In this document: piece by piece, positions 26,276 to 35,371 of the stretch
Numbering within the stretch: position 1 is the stretch's first letter
How the letters are laid out: each line of letters begins with the position of its first letter
Source: Sphaerisporangium sp040683095
GTDB taxonomy: Bacteria > Actinomycetota > Actinomycetes > Streptosporangiales > Streptosporangiaceae
DNA length: 64,000 nucleotides
Direction: 5' to 3'
NCBI RefSeq assembly: GCF_040683095.1
Contig: NZ_JBFBCI010000012.1
Coordinates: 92,357 to 156,356 of the forward strand
Program-made: the position numbers and the translations under genes
Notes under the pieces: generated by a model
Told to the model about the DNA's origin: nothing
The model's input: the letters and a program-made list of their open reading frames with translations, nothing else
The model's database searches: none

Positions 26276-27343
26276 TCAATCCCGTGCCGGCCAGTCCAGG
26301 AGGCGGGCGCCGAGAACGGCCGTCTCCAGGGTGAAGCGCTGGGTCTGGTCGTCCGGGGAGAAGCCGGTGAGGCGGCGGATGCGCTCCAGGCGGTAGGTGA
26401 CCGCGCGGGTGCTGATGCCCAGCCTGCGGGCGGCCGCCGTCTGGTTGCCCTGCGCGCCGAACACCGCTTCGAGGGTCTCCAGCAGCGGTTCGGGCCCGCC
26501 GCGCGCCTCGCGCAACGGGTCGAGCACGCTCGTGACGAGATCCTCGATCGCGGCGCGGTCGCGCAGCAGCACCGGGAAGACCAGCAGGTCTGCGGCCTTG
26601 AGCACCTGAGGACGCAGGCCGAGCCGCTCCCCCAGGCTGATCGCGTCGCCGGCCTCGCGAAACGACGTCACCACGCCTCCGGGCCCGCGGTGCGGGCGGC
26701 CGACGCCCACGCGCCAGCCCTGGCCGAGGCTGCCCCGCACGTGGTGGGTGAACTCGCCGGTCGCGGCGGTGAGCGTGGCCGGCGCGACGCACACCAGCAG
26801 GCCGTCCCGCGCGGCCACGAGGATGTTGTGCGAGCCGAACCGGGTGACCAGCGCCTCCTCGACGCGCCGGACGATCGGGTCGCCGTCGCTCACGGGCGCG
26901 ACGTCCTTGGCCACCGCGACGACGTACCCCTCCGCCAACCGCAGACCGAAGTGCTCGGCGCGCTCTGCCAGCCGGTCGGCCCGTCCCTGTAACAGGTCGC
27001 CGATGAACTCGCGCCGGGCCTCGTCCTCGCGCCGGATGGCCTGGTGCTGCGCCTCCTCGTACCCGTCGTGGTACGCGGCCAGCGCCCGGCGCACGGCGGC
27101 GAGCACCTGGGCCTCGGCGGGGGGCGCGTCCAGTTCGCGGGCCAGCAGGCAGGCGTCGGCGAGCGCACGCACAGGGACGCCCCGCTCGGCCGCCGCGGCG
27201 CCCAGCGCGCGCAGGCCATCGACGGTGTCGCGATCGGGCAGGCGGCCGGTCGCGGCGGCGGCCGTGAGGACCGGAAGATACCCGCCGAGCAGGTCGGCGG
27301 GCACCCCGGTGGCCTCGCTCACGTGAGCGAGAACGTCCATCAC
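26276..27343 (-). CDS. PucR/CdaR-type transcriptional regulator
   Basis: A 355-residue regulator with a central GGDEF-like variable region (VVAVAKDVAPVSDGDPIV to LLVCVAPATLT) and a C-terminal PucR HTH (LLETLEAVFGAQGNQTAAARRLGISTRAVTYRLERI). It overlaps the upstream ABC permease gene by four bases (27340-27343) and is therefore the third gene of an exporter operon, likely regulating it or its own synthesis. Length and domain order fit the family. Confidence 0.83.
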   Translation of the reverse strand: MMDVLAHVSEATGVPADLLGGYLPVLTAAAATGRLPDRDTVDGLRALGAAAAERGVPVRALADACLLARELDAPPAEAQVLAAVRRALAAYHDGYEEAQHQAIRREDEARREFIGDLLQGRADRLAERAEHFGLRLAEGYVVAVAKDVAPVSDGDPIVRRVEEALVTRFGSHNILVAARDGLLVCVAPATLTAATGEFTHHVRGSLGQGWRVGVGRPHRGPGGVVTSFREAGDAISLGERLGLRPQVLKAADLLVFPVLLRDRAAIEDLVTSVLDPLREARGGPEPLLETLEAVFGAQGNQTAAARRLGISTRAVTYRLERIRRLTGFSPDDQTQRFTLETAVLGARLLDWPARD

Positions 27344-28140
27344 ACCCCTACATCACGCCGGTCGAACGAAAGGACAGCGGTCATGGCGAGCACGGCCGTG
27401 GCGGCGAGCAGGACGAGGCAGTCGCCGACCTGGAAGCCGTTGACCAGCGGGTTTCCCTCCATGTAGTAGTGGAACGGCGACAGGTGGCTGAGCCAGTTCA
27501 TCGCCTCGACGTCCCGGGCGAGCGCCTGCACGACGTACCCCGCCACCGCGTACGCGCCGGCGACCGCCATCGCGAGCGCCCTGCGCCCGGTCGCCGCCCC
27601 GACGGCCAGCGAGAGTGTACCGAAGAAGAGAACAAGCAGGTACAGGCCGGTGTGCGCCGCCAGTATCCGCCCGAAGGGCACGTTCAGGTCCACCAGGGAG
27701 CCGAGGACGGCGATCACGGCGAGCGAGAGCACGGCGACCGCGAGCAGGCCGGCGGCGAGCGCGGCGAACCGTTCCAGCACGAGCCGCTTGCGGTCCACGG
27801 GGAGGGTGAGGGTGAGTTCCAGCGTCCTGGACTCCTCCGGCCCGGCGATGGCCTTGGTGCCGAGGATCACTGCGCACATGGTGAACAGCAGCGGGATGAA
27901 GAGCTGGTAGACGACCGCCTGGAGGAACCCGACACCGGTGGAGATGTTCTCCAGCCCGCCCATGAGCTTGCGGACGCCGTCGGGGTACTTCGCCAGCGCG
28001 GCCTGGTTGTAGAAGTCCGGATTCGCGACCATCTGCGGGAAGAACGAGATGTACAACCCGGCGAACGCGCAGATGCCGACCGTCCAGCCGATGATCGCGC
28101 GCTGGTACTCGCGCAGCGCCTTACGCACCAACACGGGCAT
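27340..28140 (-). CDS. ABC-2 type transporter permease
   Basis: A 266-residue integral membrane protein. About six transmembrane helices include AIIGWTVGICAFAGLYISFF, YQLFIPLLFTMCAVILG, AGLLAVAVLSLAVIAVLGSL, LYLLVLFFGTLSLAVGAAT and CLVLLAATAVLAMTAVLSF. The arginine- and glutamate-rich loop after helix 2 (AGPEESRTLELTLTLPVDRKRLVLERF) is typical of ABC-2 permeases. It overlaps the ATPase gene by 20 bases. It probably exports a drug or lipid; the substrate is unknown. Confidence 0.83.
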   Translation of the reverse strand: MPVLVRKALREYQRAIIGWTVGICAFAGLYISFFPQMVANPDFYNQAALAKYPDGVRKLMGGLENISTGVGFLQAVVYQLFIPLLFTMCAVILGTKAIAGPEESRTLELTLTLPVDRKRLVLERFAALAAGLLAVAVLSLAVIAVLGSLVDLNVPFGRILAAHTGLYLLVLFFGTLSLAVGAATGRRALAMAVAGAYAVAGYVVQALARDVEAMNWLSHLSPFHYYMEGNPLVNGFQVGDCLVLLAATAVLAMTAVLSFDRRDVGV

Positions 28141-29026
28141 GGTGCACGTCCTCGCTGTAGTAGGTAAGGAAGATCTCTTCGAGGTCGGGCTCGGCCGACA
28201 CCATGTGGACGACGGTGAACCGCGCCGCCGCCTTGATCAGCGCGTCGGGACGGCCGTCGATCGTGCAGCTCACGCTCGCGCCCTCGACCTTCAGGTCGCG
28301 CACGCCCGGCAGGTCGCGGAACGCCTCCTCCGGCACGGGCGCGTCGAAGTGGAACTCGACCCGCCGCACGGCCTTCTCGCGCAGCGCGACGACGTCCTCC
28401 ACCGCGACCAGCCGCCCGGCCCTGACGATGCCCACGCGGTCGGACACGTGCTCGACCTCCGCGAGGACGTGCGACGACATGAGCACCGTCCCGCCCGCCG
28501 CGCGCGCCTCGCGGACCATCGCCAGGAACTCCTGCTGGACGAGCGGGTCCAGGCCACTGGTCGGCTCGTCGAGGACGAGCAGCTCGGGCTCGTGCATGAA
28601 CGCCTGGATCAGGCCGATCTTCTGCTTGTTGCCCTTCGAGAGCCGGCCCATCGTGACCGACAGGTCGGCCTCCAGCCGCTCGGCCAGCCCCTCGATGCGA
28701 CCCGCCGCGACGCCGCCCCGCACGCTCGCCAGGAACCGCAGGTACTCGCCCGCCTTCTCGCGTCCCTCCAGGGCCAGCTCGCCGGGGAGATAACCGATCC
28801 TGCGGCGGACGGACGCGTCGCGCGGTGACGCGCCGAACACGCGGACCACACCCCGGGTGGGACGGATCACGTCCAGGAGCATCCTGATCGTGGTCGTCTT
28901 TCCCGCCCCGTTCGGGCCGAGGTACCCGAAAACCTCGCCGGGACGAATCTGGAGGCTGAGATCCTCCAGGCCCCGGCGCTTACCGTAGAACTTGGTCAGT
29001 CCTTCGGTCTCCACCACTGCTGTCAT
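28121..29026 (-). CDS. ABC-2 exporter ATPase
   Basis: A 301-residue ATPase with Walker A GPNGAGKTTTIRM, a signature region GRLSKGNKQKIGLIQAF, Walker B LLVLDEPTSGLDP and switch region GTVLMSSHVLAEVEH, followed by a C-terminal DUF4162-like part (VRRVEFHFDAPV). It energises the permease encoded downstream. The ATG at 29026 lacks a purine-rich ribosome-binding site (GCCACCATTCCTCCC precedes it). An in-frame GTG about 30 bases upstream, preceded by GGGGAC, is an alternative start. Confidence 0.88.
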   Translation of the reverse strand: MTAVVETEGLTKFYGKRRGLEDLSLQIRPGEVFGYLGPNGAGKTTTIRMLLDVIRPTRGVVRVFGASPRDASVRRRIGYLPGELALEGREKAGEYLRFLASVRGGVAAGRIEGLAERLEADLSVTMGRLSKGNKQKIGLIQAFMHEPELLVLDEPTSGLDPLVQQEFLAMVREARAAGGTVLMSSHVLAEVEHVSDRVGIVRAGRLVAVEDVVALREKAVRRVEFHFDAPVPEEAFRDLPGVRDLKVEGASVSCTIDGRPDALIKAAARFTVVHMVSAEPDLEEIFLTYYSEDVHHARVGA

Positions 29027-29099
29027 GGGAGGAATGGTGGCGTGCGCGGGCACGTCCCCGACAGGACCACACCTGGACAGTTCGGGGACGCTTCCTTTC

Positions 29100-29351
29100 C
29101 CGAATCCGGCAACGCCCTCGTACGCACATGCGCGCTCACCGCGCGGGGCTGCGCTCACACGCGGGGTCGCCTCATGTGCGTAGTGACCACTATCTGTGCA
29201 GGGCGTGTCTGTGCAGGGCGGCCCTCACGCGCGCGGTCCCATCATGTGCGGGACGATCCTCATGCGAAGAGCCCGCCGCCTTGCGCGGGGACGGCGGTCA
29301 TGCAGGGGACGATCCGTCGTGCGCGAGGCGACCGTCGTGCGCGGGCGGCTC
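29100..29351. repeat. Degenerate short-repeat region
   Basis: This GC-rich stretch contains CTGTGCAGGGCG twice in tandem (about 29192-29220), GGGACGATCC twice, and CGTCGTGCGCG twice, spaced by related words with TCATGCG. It resembles a decayed minisatellite rather than a coding region. No gene is supported here. Confidence 0.4.
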
Positions 29352-29714
29352 TCAGCGGCGGGCGACCGAGCAGGCGCCGGTACTCCCAGGGAGGCGGTGC
29401 CGGTTGCGCGCCACCACCCGGTAAACGGCCTCGGCGATCCAGTCGACCGGAGGTACGAGCATGAGGCGGCCGAGGGCACGCCAGCCGATCCGGGGTTGCA
29501 CGGCCAGCACCACGGCGACAGCACGGGCACCCGAGGCGCGCAGCCCATCCGGGCCGAGGAGCTGAACCGACTCGGTGACCTGCTCACGGGTCAGACCGTG
29601 CTCGACGAGGTCGAGATCCTGCCAGCGGCTCACGGGAGGCATCGCGGGCAGGTGCGCGCGACCGAAGTCCACGCACCGCTGGCAGAACCCACAGTCCCCG
29701 TCGTAGACCAGCAC
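29352..29714 (-). CDS. Thiol-disulfide oxidoreductase DCC family protein (DUF393)
   Basis: A 120-residue protein with the family-defining N-terminus VLVYDGDCGFCQRCVDF, giving the DxxCxxC-type active site at residues about 5-12. The later part MLVPPVDWIAEAVYRVVARNRHRLPG is typical of the C-terminus. GTG at 29714 with GGGAG upstream begins directly at the motif; the longer open frame to 29840 has no family-like residues. It is predicted to act on thiol/disulfide pairs; the partner is unknown. Confidence 0.82.
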   Translation of the reverse strand: MLVYDGDCGFCQRCVDFGRAHLPAMPPVSRWQDLDLVEHGLTREQVTESVQLLGPDGLRASGARAVAVVLAVQPRIGWRALGRLMLVPPVDWIAEAVYRVVARNRHRLPGSTGACSVARR

Positions 29715-29932
29715 GGCACGATTCTCCCATAGGCCCTGGCGCCCGCCCCGGCGACCGGCACCCACGGAGCACGGCCCGGACGCCCCTGGCGGCGGTAAGG
29801 CCACGCCCGCGTCTCGACCGCCGCCCACATGCCAGGCCACTTCACGTCCCCCGGGAACGGCTCGCGCGCCGCGTGTCGCTCATCCAGTCCAACGCAGGGG
29901 GTTCGGCAGCACGCTGTTCGAGCCGACCGCCA

Positions 29933-30172
29933 TCAAGATCGCTCAGGGGACTCACTGCCTCTATCTTTATTTTGGCGCAATTTACTGCCAAAATAACGGA
30001 CCATACGCCGGACGATCTCTACCACATAGTAAGCTGCCGGAGGTGCTGCGATCAGCCATCTAATCCAACTGTATGGATTATTTCTAATATAGTCCACGAA
30101 GAGCACCAGAAAAGTAACTTCAACCGGAATCTTCGAGCTGGTGGGCTTTTCTTCTTCGGAGCGACCTTCCAT
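29933..30172 (-). CDS. Hypothetical protein with one membrane segment, low-GC island
   Basis: A 79-codon frame from ATG 30172 (MEGRSEEEKPTSSKIPVEV) with one hydrophobic stretch (VTFLVLFVDYI and RWLIAAPPAAYYVVEIV) and a basic tail. The surrounding 29930-30250 has clearly lower GC than its neighbours, which suggests acquired DNA. The frame is longer (to 30265) if another start is used. No homology is recognised; it may not be a real gene. Confidence 0.35.
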   Translation of the reverse strand: MEGRSEEEKPTSSKIPVEVTFLVLFVDYIRNNPYSWIRWLIAAPPAAYYVVEIVRRMVRYFGSKLRQNKDRGSESPERS

Positions 30173-30295
30173 TCGATTGACTCCTCGACGGCTTCCACAC
30201 GCCAAGAAACATGGCGAGACGTTATAGCTGATCGACCCATGCCAGTGGCTTTGTTGCGTTATCACGTTCGACGCCTCCCCCCAAGCCGGGGCGGA

Positions 30296-31789
30296 CTACA
30301 TTGTGCGGGCGCCGGGAGGGAGGGCGGGGAGGCTGGGTGGCGCGCCGTTCTCGATCAGGGACAGCAGCGCGGCGGTGTCCACGTGCCGCTCGATCATGTC
30401 GCCGAGCGCGTCGAGGTGCTCCTCCCGCAGCGCCGCGAACGAGACGCCGGGCGCGGGGACGAATTCGCGGCCCGCGACGGCGGCGACGTCGGCGAGGAAG
30501 GCACGGCGGAAGCCGTCGTTTTCCAGCGCCCCGTGCCAGGTGGTGCCCCAGACGGCGCCCACCTGGCACCCGTCCAGGAAAGGCTCCGCCTCGCGGTCAA
30601 TGGTGACCACCCCATGGTGGATCTCGTACGCCTCCACCCGGTGCCCGTACGCCTCGCCGACCGGCCGCGCGAGTGTCTTCTCGCGGGCGAACTCGACGGT
30701 AGCCGGTAGCAGCCCGAGCCCGTCCACCGTCCCGGCGCCGGACTCGACCTCGTCGCGGATCGACCGCGCGAGCATCTGGTAGCCGCCGCAGATGCCGAGA
30801 ATCGGGCCGCGCCGCTCCAGCAGCGCGGCGGCCAGGCCTGTGCGGCGAAGCCAGTCCAGGTCGGAGACGGTGGCCCGCGAACCGGGCAGGACGACCAGGT
30901 CGGCCTCGCGGATCTCCCCGGCTCCGGCGGCCGAGGAGACGAAGCGGAGCACGACCCCTGGCTCGGCGGCGAGCGCGTCCACGTCGGTGAAGTTGGAGAT
31001 CCTCGGATACCGCACCACCGCGACGCGAAGGCTCTGCCCGGCGCCCGCGTTCTCCGGGAGCGTGCCGCGCCGGGAGTCGAGGGCGAGCGAGTCCTCCAGG
31101 TCCATCCAGAGCCCGTCCAGCCACGGCAGCACGCCGTACACCGGACGCCCGGTGAGCTTGTACAGCGTGTCCAGGCCGGGGTCGAGCAGCTCGCGCGCGC
31201 CCCGGAACTTGTTGATCAGAAAGCCGCTGATGAGTGCCTGATCTTCTGCCTCCAGCAACGCCAGCGTTCCGTACAGCGAGGCGAACACCCCGCCGCGGTC
31301 GATGTCCCCCACGACGACCACCGGCATTCCCGCCGCTCGGGCGAGGCCCATGTTGGCGATGTCCCCCCGGCGCAGGTTGATCTCCGCCGGGCTGCCCGCG
31401 CCCTCGCACACCACCACGTCGTACGACGCGCGCAGCCGCTCCAGGGACTCCAGCGCGACCGCTCTGAGGCGGTCCTTGTAGGCGCCGTACTCCATGGCGT
31501 CCACCTCGGCGAGCGGCCTGCCGAGCACGACGACCTGGCTGCGCCGGTCGCTGCCCGGCTTGAGCAGGATCGGGTTCATGTCCGCGACCGGCTCCACCCT
31601 CGCCGCCTGCGCCTGGGCGACCTGGGCACGCCCGATCTCGGCGCCGTCGGCGGTCACGTACGAGTTGAGCGACATGTTCTGGGCCTTGAACGGCGCCACG
31701 CGCACGCCCTGGCGCGCCAGCCAGCGGCAGATCCCCGCCGTGACGACGCTCTTCCCCGCGTCCGAGGTGGTCCCCGCCACGAGCAACAT
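30296..31789 (-). CDS. cobQ: Cobyric acid synthase
   Basis: A 497-residue ATP-dependent amidotransferase that amidates side chains b, d, e and g of the corrin ring in cobalamin synthesis. The N-terminal CbiA part has the P-loop-like GTTSDAGKSVVTAG and FKAQNMSLNSYVT. VVCEGAGSPAEINL and NFTDVDAL follow. The C-terminal glutaminase domain has nucleophile Cys in GICGGYQML and a His region EIHHG. The start is ATG 31789; GTG 31801 is also possible. Length matches the family. cobD lies 2.4 kb away on the same strand, beyond an inserted operon. Confidence 0.92.
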   Translation of the reverse strand: MLLVAGTTSDAGKSVVTAGICRWLARQGVRVAPFKAQNMSLNSYVTADGAEIGRAQVAQAQAARVEPVADMNPILLKPGSDRRSQVVVLGRPLAEVDAMEYGAYKDRLRAVALESLERLRASYDVVVCEGAGSPAEINLRRGDIANMGLARAAGMPVVVVGDIDRGGVFASLYGTLALLEAEDQALISGFLINKFRGARELLDPGLDTLYKLTGRPVYGVLPWLDGLWMDLEDSLALDSRRGTLPENAGAGQSLRVAVVRYPRISNFTDVDALAAEPGVVLRFVSSAAGAGEIREADLVVLPGSRATVSDLDWLRRTGLAAALLERRGPILGICGGYQMLARSIRDEVESGAGTVDGLGLLPATVEFAREKTLARPVGEAYGHRVEAYEIHHGVVTIDREAEPFLDGCQVGAVWGTTWHGALENDGFRRAFLADVAAVAGREFVPAPGVSFAALREEHLDALGDMIERHVDTAALLSLIENGAPPSLPALPPGARTM

Positions 31790-31937
31790 CCCTGTAGGCA
31801 CCCCCCAAAGATGCCAGACCCCCCGGAATCCCCCAATCCCGCATACGGCCACAACCCACGACGAACAGCCGCGCCGACTCGGAGGGTGCGACTCGGTGGG
31901 GCGGCGGGCGCCACTCGGCCGCACCTCATCTCGGTGG

Positions 31938-32228
31938 TTGCCGGTGGGAAACATCCTGGAGACGTCTCTGGCGGATATCCTCACCGGGGAGAACTTCATT
32001 GGGATCGCCCGGGATCTACGTGAGCGATTCGCCGCACGAAGACTGGCCAGGCCGTGCAAGCCCGATCCGTGCAGTCCGGACTGCAGCCCGTCCTGCAAGC
32101 CGCAGAACAACTGCCGCCCGGTCGACAACTGCGCGCCGAACTACTCCTGTGGGCCGTGCGCGCCGAAGGATCAGACCTGCGACCCGGTAAGGAACTGTGA
32201 GCCGAACAAGTGCCGTCCTACCAAGTGA
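31938..32228 (+). pseudogene. Radical SAM/SPASM C-terminal fragment with Cys-rich tail
   Basis: About 96 codons. LPVGNILETSLADILTGENFIGIARDLRERFA is the typical end of a SPASM-type radical SAM enzyme (pattern: .GN.LETPL.EIL.GE.F). It is followed by a tail with 11 Cys in about 55 residues, arranged as CKP-DPC-SPDC-SPSC repeats and ending NKCRPTK. The radical SAM core with CxxxCxxC is absent upstream, where sequence from the cobQ promoter side begins. The TGA at 32226-32228 overlaps the ATG of the next gene (TGATG). It was therefore once the first gene of a coupled three-gene operon. Confidence 0.6.
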
Positions 32229-33091
32229 TGACTGACATGACCGACCGCCGCCATGATCACAGGCAGAGGGCCTTTCTCCACCGAATCCTGGCGGAAGGCG
32301 CCACTCGGCTTCAGGTGTCCTTGACCGGGGAAGCGGTGTTCGGCTGGCACGACCGCACAATCGGGTCGGCCGCCCTTGACGCTCAAGGTGGCCGATTCTG
32401 GTTGCGCGCCACGGCGGAACACCGCGAATGGGCCGGTGGTGACGCCTGGACCGGGAATCAGGATGCGAACCGGATCACCGGTGTTCCCAGGCCCGAGGTC
32501 GTGTCCCGCGTCGAATGGGACGAACCGCCGGTCCGCCTGTACGGCGAGTTGATGACGCACGTGCCCGACACCCCATGCTCGTCCACCCCCGAACTCACCG
32601 TGCCGCTGACGCTTCCCGGTGTTTGGTGGGCTGGGCTGCGCCAGGCGCTCGACACGCTCGCCGTGCAGCGGACCGACCGAGGCTGTCATGACCCAGGTTC
32701 GTTCGTCCGCGGGGTGGAGGACTATTACGGTCGGCCGCTCCGCCCGCTCGTTCCGGCCTTGAGAACCGAGCACACCGACCTGCACTGGGCCAACCTCACC
32801 CAGCCCAGGCTGTGGCTGCTGGATTGGGAGTACTGGGGAGTCGCTCCCGCCGGCTACGGCGCGGCGCTCCTGTACTGCCACAGCCTTCTCGTTCCCGACA
32901 CGGCCGCGCGGGTACACGAGGTCTTCGCCGATCTCTTGAACACCCCAACCGGTCGTCTGGCCCAGTTGTCCGCCGCCGCCCACATTCTCGATCGCGCTGA
33001 GCGCCTCGGTGACTACCCCGAACTGCAGACGCCGGTTCGCGAGCACGCCATGCGGCTCCTTGCCGCCGTCGAGAGACTCGGATCGTGCTGA
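32228..33091 (+). CDS. Kinase-like phosphotransferase (APH-fold) protein
   Basis: About 287 residues. The catalytic-loop-like segment TEHTDLHWANLT and the metal motif LWLLDWEYWG (about 188-215) identify an APH/choline-kinase fold; the N-lobe is short and atypical. The ATG at 32228 overlaps the stop of the radical SAM remnant and its end overlaps the AAA gene (33085-33091), so the three are translationally coupled. Substrate unknown; it may act with the AAA protein in a peptide- or metabolite-modifying system (inference). Confidence 0.6.
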   Translation: MTDMTDRRHDHRQRAFLHRILAEGATRLQVSLTGEAVFGWHDRTIGSAALDAQGGRFWLRATAEHREWAGGDAWTGNQDANRITGVPRPEVVSRVEWDEPPVRLYGELMTHVPDTPCSSTPELTVPLTLPGVWWAGLRQALDTLAVQRTDRGCHDPGSFVRGVEDYYGRPLRPLVPALRTEHTDLHWANLTQPRLWLLDWEYWGVAPAGYGAALLYCHSLLVPDTAARVHEVFADLLNTPTGRLAQLSAAAHILDRAERLGDYPELQTPVREHAMRLLAAVERLGSC

Positions 33092-33831
33092 TCAGCCGGC
33101 TGTCCGCACCTGCCCAGCCGACGTCACGGTGGCCGTTCTCCCTTCCGGCCGTCAGAGGCTTGACCCGTGGTGTGGACCTGACCGCCCCGGTGACCTTCCT
33201 TGTCGGGGAGAACGGCTCGGGGAAGTCGACGATCGTCGAGGCGATCGCGGACGTGTGCGGCATCAACGCGGAAGGCGGCAAGGCCGGCACCCGGTACGCC
33301 AGCACCGGCGCCGCCACCCCTCTCGGAGAGATCCTCGACGCCGAGTTGACGGTCAAGGGGCTGCGGCTCATCCGCGGTCCCCGCCTCAAACGGCGGGCGT
33401 TCTTCTTCCGCGCCGAGACACTCTTCAACCTCGGACGGAATGTTTCCGGCCGATACGGCTTCTGGGAGGAGGACCTCACCGAGCAGTCCCACGGGGAAGG
33501 ATTCTTCACCGTGCTGGACCGAATGGTGTCCGGCCCCGGCCTGTATTTGATGGACGAGCCCGAAGCCGCCCTGTCATTCCACTCGTGCCTGCGCTTGGTC
33601 GGGCTTATGGACCAGGTTGCGGCTCAAGGCGGGCAGATCATCTGCGCGACCCATTCGCCGATTCTCGCCGGTCTCCCCGGGGCGCAGATCCTGGAACTCG
33701 GCGACCACGGCGTCCGCCCCACCGATTGGGACCGGCTCGAACTGGTCGACCACTGGCGACGCTTCCTCGTTAAACCGAACTTCTATCTGCATCACGTCCT
33801 GGATGAGACATCGCCGGGCTCGATTGAGTGA
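33085..33831 (+). CDS. AAA family ATPase (SMC/RecF-like, AAA_21)
   Basis: A 248-residue ATPase. Walker A is VTFLVGENGSGKSTIVEAIA (about 31-50), a signature-like region lies near TLFNLGRNVSGRYGF, and Walker B is GLYLMDEPEAALS (about 150-162), followed by GGQIICATHSPIL. This is the compact ABC-type AAA protein class found in many accessory clusters. The GTG at 33085 overlaps the preceding gene by seven bases. Confidence 0.8.
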   Translation: MLISRLSAPAQPTSRWPFSLPAVRGLTRGVDLTAPVTFLVGENGSGKSTIVEAIADVCGINAEGGKAGTRYASTGAATPLGEILDAELTVKGLRLIRGPRLKRRAFFFRAETLFNLGRNVSGRYGFWEEDLTEQSHGEGFFTVLDRMVSGPGLYLMDEPEAALSFHSCLRLVGLMDQVAAQGGQIICATHSPILAGLPGAQILELGDHGVRPTDWDRLELVDHWRRFLVKPNFYLHHVLDETSPGSIE

Positions 33832-34159
33832 GGCTCCCTGCTCCGTTCCTGCCGATCAGCCAGAGAGGGGCGGATGCGCCCACGGAGAGTTGCCCACCCC
33901 TCTCGTTCCGGCCAGCGACGGCAGGACAGCCCCGGGCCTGTGCTGTCAACGCACCTTCAGGGCTTCAGGACAGAGCGACATGACCTTGAGGATGATGTCG
34001 CTCAGCCAGGCCGGAGGCTCGGTCGTCGCCTCGCGAGCGGCGACACGGTAGTTTTCGGGTTCTTGCCTTCCAGACCCCTGCCGTCGGCAATGATCCGCAT
34101 GATCCGCGAGCTGATCCTCTGCGGCATCTGTTGGACGTCTTAACTGTTCTCTTGGATGT
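33832..34159. other. Intergenic region with a possible minus-strand coding remnant
   Basis: No intact gene. On the minus strand, about 33955-34130, an open frame reads ...TDAAEDQLADHADHC and EPPAWLSDIILKVMSL, ending at a stop. The residues look protein-like but no start or family is recognised, so it may be the tail of a deleted gene. Confidence 0.25.
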
Positions 34160-35203
34160 TTACCACTGCGAGGTATTCGAGCGCCGCCGCCTGTGTACGG
34201 CCCAGGCCCCGGCGGAGGCGAGCGCGGCGGCCGCGAGGTTCACGGCGCGCGCCAGGCGTACAGATCGCGAAATATCCGTCACCGCGGGCGGGTCGCCGTC
34301 GCCCATCTCGGGCCGGTGCTCGATCCTGCCGCCATAGTCGTTACGACCTCCCAGCCGCACGCCGAGCGCCCCCGCGAACGCCGCCTCGCACCGGCCGGAG
34401 TTGGGGCTCGGATGCCGGTGACCGTCCCTGCGCAGTACGGCCGCCGCCTGCCGGGACGACCCGCCGACGAGAGGGGCGAGCAGCGACGCCAGAACGCCGG
34501 TGATCCGCGCGGGCACGAAGTTCGCCACGTCGTCCAGTCGCGCCGCGGCCCAGCCGAACGTCTCGTACCGCGCCGACCGGTGGCCGACCATCGCGTCCAG
34601 GGTGTTGACCGCCCGGTACGCCAGCAGCCCCGGCACGCCCGCCACCGCGCCCCAGACCAGCGGCGCGACCACGGCGTCCGAGGTGTTCTCCGCGATGGAC
34701 TCCACCGTCGCCCGCGCCAGCTCCCCCGAGGACAAAGCCGACGGATCCCGCCCGCACAGGTGCGGCAGCCGCGCCCGCGCCGCCGTCACGTCCCCTCGTT
34801 CGAGCGCGGCCGACATGTACGCCCCCTCACGGCCCAGGCTCGTCCCGCCCAGCACCGCCCAGGTGGCGACGGCGGTGACGGCCGTACGAGCCGCAGGACT
34901 GCGCCGGGTGAGCCGCTCGGCCACCACCCCCAAGGCCGCCGCCGAACCGACGCACGCGGCGACGTACACGGCACCTCGCGCACGCGATCGTCCGTACAAG
35001 CGGCGCTCCAGCAGACCGGCCGCACGGCCGAACAGCGCCACGGGATGCGCCGAGTTGCGCGGATCGGCGAAGACCGAATCCAGGACGACCCCGGCGGCCA
35101 GCCCAAGAGCCCGCGCCCGCCCCACTGTCCCCTGCCCTAGCGTTCCCCCCGCCGCCGTTCTCTGAGCCGCCGTTCCCGGGGCCCGCGTCCCGCGTGCCGC
35201 CAT
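34160..35203 (-). CDS. cobD: Adenosylcobinamide-phosphate synthase
   Basis: An integral membrane enzyme attaching aminopropanol (phosphate) to adenosylcobyric acid in cobalamin synthesis. Conserved blocks are VVLDSVFADPRNSAHPVALFG (N-terminal), ESIAENTSDAVVAPLVWGA, and RAVNTLDAMVGHRSARYETFGWAAARLDDVANFVPARI. Hydrophobic helices lie around YVAACVGSAAALGVVAE and LASLLAPLVGG. The start is uncertain: ATG 35203 gives a Thr/Gly/Ala-rich leader before GRARALGLAAG, and an even longer frame runs to 35335. Length without the leader fits CobD/CbiB. It is on the same strand as cobQ. Confidence 0.88.
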   Translation of the reverse strand: MAARGTRAPGTAAQRTAAGGTLGQGTVGRARALGLAAGVVLDSVFADPRNSAHPVALFGRAAGLLERRLYGRSRARGAVYVAACVGSAAALGVVAERLTRRSPAARTAVTAVATWAVLGGTSLGREGAYMSAALERGDVTAARARLPHLCGRDPSALSSGELARATVESIAENTSDAVVAPLVWGAVAGVPGLLAYRAVNTLDAMVGHRSARYETFGWAAARLDDVANFVPARITGVLASLLAPLVGGSSRQAAAVLRRDGHRHPSPNSGRCEAAFAGALGVRLGGRNDYGGRIEHRPEMGDGDPPAVTDISRSVRLARAVNLAAAALASAGAWAVHRRRRSNTSQW

Positions 35204-35371
35204 CTCCCGCCCCGCACGCGACGCCTGCCCGCTCTCGTACGCCGGCCTCGTACCCGCCCGCTTCACTCGACCCCACTCCCGGTTTCCGGACATCCCAGAC
35301 GCATGATGGACCACGACTCCGGCTCCACGACCCACCGAATTCGAGATTGTCCAGGAGTGCCGGTGAATCGG

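Noticed and set aside
30296..32128. A 610-residue version of cobyric acid synthase
   Set aside because: The extra N-terminal residues are antisense of the radical-SAM remnant; the family begins at the LLVAGTTSDAGKS strand.
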